A DNA stretch of 64,000 nt. Origin: Chloroflexia bacterium SDU3-3 (GTDB taxonomy: Bacteria; Chloroflexota; Chloroflexia; Chloroflexales; Roseiflexaceae). This document shows, in pieces, positions 62,451 through 64,000 of this stretch (position 1 is the stretch's first letter; each line of letters begins with the position of its first letter). The notes beneath the pieces are model-generated. The model was not told where the DNA came from, did not search any database, and saw only the letters and a program-made list of their open reading frames with translations. Where the stretch lies: NCBI GenBank assembly GCA_009268125.1, contig WBOU01000007.1, positions 310,001-374,000 on the forward strand, written 5' to 3'. A program made the translations under genes and the position numbers.

Positions 62451-62489
62451 GGTGTGTTGGCCTATAGATCAGGGAAGGGTCCGGGGCGT

Positions 62490-62518
62490 AGTGTAGCGGA
62501 ATCGCGGCGGCGGGGCAA
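62490..62518 (-). promoter_or_regulatory. priA promoter
   Basis: Minus strand: TTGCCC (62518-62513), 17-base spacer, TACACT (62495-62490). Confidence 0.55.
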
Positions 62519-62548
62519 GTGCTGGCCAGCCGCCGCGCGGGAGATTTT

Positions 62549-62703
62549 TCACCACGAAGACACGAAGGCGCGAAGGGCAGCCATTTTACCACCAAGACAC
62601 CAAGGCACAAGGGGACAAAAGAGAACGAATACCACGAAGACACGAAGGCACGAAGGGCAGCCGTTTTACCATCAAGATACCAAGGCACCAAGGGATCAAG
62701 AGG
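62549..62703 (-). repeat. Dispersed 8-bp-period repeats upstream of priA
   Basis: Four units: CACCACGAAGACACGAAGGC, TACCACCAAGACACCAAGGC, TACCACGAAGACACGAAGGC, and TACCATCAAGATACCAAGGC. The CGAAG and CCAAG subtypes alternate. All read toward priA on the minus strand. Confidence 0.9.
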
Positions 62704-62725
62704 AAATAAATATTGGCGAGATGCT

Positions 62726-62800
62726 AGCCCTACCCACCTGGCCCATGCGGCGAAGGTGTCGCTGATGTTTTGATGGCCATATGCACGAACATCAGCGACC
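62726..62800 (+). repeat. Partial shared module, copy D
   Basis: CCTACCCACCTGGCCCATGC GGCGAAGGTG followed by a perfect 12-bp dyad GTCGCTGATGTT / AACATCAGCGAC around GGCCATATGCAC. The later parts of the module and any minisatellite are absent here. Confidence 0.8.
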
Positions 62801-62838
62801 AAGAGACGGCATTGGATAGGCATTGGGGGCGATGCACG

Positions 62839-62869
62839 CGTAGGGGCGGATCTCGTGTCCGCCCCTACG
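62839..62869. repeat. REP-like palindrome, copy 2
   Basis: CGTAGGGGCGGA / TCCGCCCCTACG, a perfect 12-bp stem with a 7-base loop, 29 bases past the stop of the phosphatase gene; it may also act as its terminator. Confidence 0.65.
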
Positions 62870-62897
62870 CCAATGATCCTATCGCTTGCGTGGCAGC

Positions 62898-63386
62898 CTA
62901 GCTGGCCACGGCCAGATCGCGCTGGATGGCCTCCAGCAGGCCGCGCCCGCCCGCCTCGACCATGTGGTAGACCGCCTCGAAGTTGCCCGTGTAGTAGGGG
63001 TCGGGCACATCCTTGGCGGCGCCCTCGGGGATGAAGTCGGAGAGCAGGGCCACCTTCGCACCGGCCCGCTGCCCGATCGCCCGCAGGTCGCTCAGGTTGG
63101 TGCGGTCCATGGCGATCAGGTAGTCGAACTGCTCGAAGTCCTCCACGCCCACCTGGCGGGCGGCGTGGGCGTAGCTGATGCCGCGCTGCTGCAGCAGGGC
63201 GCGCGTGCCTTGGTGGGGCTGCTCGCCCAGGTGATAGTCGCCGGTGCCCGCCGAGTCGGCCTCGACGATGTCCTGCATCCCGGCCTGCTTCACAAGGTCG
63301 CGGAATACGGCCTCGGCCATGGGCGAGCGGCAGATGTTGCCGAGGCAGACGAAGAGCACGCGGACTTTGGGTGCTGTGTTTGTCAT
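62898..63386 (-). CDS. Low molecular weight protein-tyrosine phosphatase
   Basis: 162-residue phosphatase. The P-loop VLFVCLGNICRSPMAEAVF has nucleophile C14 and R20, and the general acid Asp is in VPDPYYTGNFEAVYHMVE. ADSAGTGDYHLGEQPHQGTRALLQQRG is the standard family stretch. Bacterial members often control exopolysaccharide tyrosine kinases, which would fit the polysaccharide genes at 10.5-12.9 kb, but an arsenate-reductase role is less likely. It follows yidD by 44 bases. Confidence 0.93.
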   Translation of the reverse strand: MTNTAPKVRVLFVCLGNICRSPMAEAVFRDLVKQAGMQDIVEADSAGTGDYHLGEQPHQGTRALLQQRGISYAHAARQVGVEDFEQFDYLIAMDRTNLSDLRAIGQRAGAKVALLSDFIPEGAAKDVPDPYYTGNFEAVYHMVEAGGRGLLEAIQRDLAVAS

Positions 63387-63430
63387 AACGCTCCTGAGAC
63401 GTATGAGGGCGACGGAACCGAAGGTTGCCG

Positions 63431-63640
63431 CTAGGGCACAGGGTCGTGGCCGCCGTGGGCGAAGGGGTGGCAGCGCAGGATGCGCTTGGCCCCCAGCCAG
63501 CCGCCCCTCAGCACGCCGTACCTGCTGATCGCCTCGTAGGTGTAGGCCGAGCAGGTGGGCGTGTAGATGCAGCTTGGCGGCAGCGCGGGCGAGATAAACT
63601 TCTGGTAGAAGCGGATGAGCTTCAGTGCGATCCAGCGCAT
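63431..63640 (-). CDS. yidD: Membrane protein insertion efficiency factor YidD
   Basis: 69 residues: [62 protein letters not shown], with the conserved CSAYT and three cysteines. It is associated with the inner membrane and helps YidC. It is not beside rnpA and yidC here, where it often lies. Confidence 0.95.
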   Translation of the reverse strand: MRWIALKLIRFYQKFISPALPPSCIYTPTCSAYTYEAISRYGVLRGGWLGAKRILRCHPFAHGGHDPVP

Positions 63641-63685
63641 AGGTGTGTGGGCGCAGGGCGGCGTGGCCTCCGCTGCGCGCTAGGG

Positions 63686-64000
63686 CTATTTCTGCCGAAA
63701 GATCTCCCAGACCATGTGGCGCAGCTCGGGCAGGATGAGCTTTTCCATGCCCAGCCGCACCGCGCCGGTCGAGCCGGGCAGGCAGAAGATCAGCGTGTCG
63801 CCGTACAGCCCGGCGGTGGCCCGCGAGAGCATGGCCGCCGCGCCGATCTCGTGGTACGACAGCATGCGGAACAGCTCGCCGAAGCCCGGGATGCGCTTGT
63901 GCAGCAGCCCGTCGATGGCCTCGTAGGTGGCGTCGCGCGCGGCGATGCCGGTGCCGCCGTTGGTGATAATCACCTGGCAGCCCTGGGCGGCTAGGCCCTG
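63686..64000 (-). CDS. moaB: Molybdenum cofactor biosynthesis protein MoaB/Mog, C-terminal part
   Basis: At least 104 residues; the gene starts beyond the window edge and the frame is open to base 64000. [49 protein letters not shown] and [30 protein letters not shown] match the MoaB/MogA fold that adenylates molybdopterin. The gene precedes yidD by 45 bases on the same strand. Confidence 0.92.
   Translation of the reverse strand, partial: QGLAAQGCQVIITNGGTGIAARDATYEAIDGLLHKRIPGFGELFRMLSYHEIGAAAMLSRATAGLYGDTLIFCLPGSTGAVRLGMEKLILPELRHMVWEIFRQK

Overview
The window is GC-rich (mostly two-thirds G+C by eye), densely coded on both strands, and has no rRNA operon, CRISPR array, transposase or prophage block that I can recognise. 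Gene flavours suggest a free-living bacterium of the phylum Chloroflexota, probably class Chloroflexia: MetY-MetX methionine synthesis, a CrtI-type carotenoid oxidoreductase, tandem GT87 transferases, a GH57-like protein, an LCP protein, and a short DAHP synthase with a monofunctional AroH chorismate mutase. The placement is inference from family resemblance and was not tested.

Layout. 1-1.8 kb: methionine synthesis. 2.3-6.1 kb: carotenoid desaturase and, divergently, two GT87 membrane glycosyltransferases. 6.1-9 kb: F420-type oxidoreductase and a two-component system. 9.2-14.4 kb: mtnP, an exopolysaccharide pair (GT2 and undecaprenyl-phosphate sugar phosphotransferase) and gatA. 14.4-19.3 kb: peroxiredoxin and an LCP/GH13/GNAT/esterase run. 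19.4-21 kb: a candidate structured RNA, an HNH nuclease, a canonical tRNA with anticodon UAU, a damaged tRNA-like sequence and a small unknown protein. 21.4-27 kb: holA, rpsT, murJ and a large diguanylate cyclase. 27.2-32.5 kb: a CbpA-like DnaJ, a repeat-rich gap, and a lacI-GH3 glucosidase operon. 32.9-37.2 kb: GT4, GNAT, phosphatase, RDD protein and miaA. 38.2-40.1 kb: aroH and aroF behind a transcription attenuator. 40.5-49 kb: oxidoreductases, a HAD hydrolase, a YeiH-type exporter with a divergent LysR regulator, an SSB pair and a hydrolase. 49.2-53.4 kb: mfd and a DUF218 protein. 53.7-64 kb: small proteins, rRNA pseudouridine synthase, DUF2270, a GH57-like protein, dinB-family gene, priA, LMW phosphatase, yidD and part of moaB.

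The strongest regulatory discovery is upstream of aroH. There is a clear promoter and a 27-codon leader peptide with seven consecutive Phe/Tyr codons (FYFYYFY). A perfect 9-bp hairpin encloses that codon run, and a strong intrinsic terminator follows. This has every part of a classic ribosome-mediated attenuator for aromatic amino acid synthesis.

The intergenic DNA carries two layered repeat systems. First, degenerate 8-bp-period repeats (ACCACSAAGRC type) occur in about ten places. Nearly all lie just upstream of a promoter and point toward the gene that promoter drives. Second, three loci (28.4-29.0, 37.4-38.2 and 58.7-59.4 kb) combine a 21-bp-unit minisatellite, with a different unit at each locus, and a shared hairpin-rich module; two of them also carry a 70-80 bp tandem array. 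The copy beside miaA is flanked by a duplicated 5' end of miaA. Many promoters carry an extended -10 (TGCTATAAT type), and at least four genes look leaderless.
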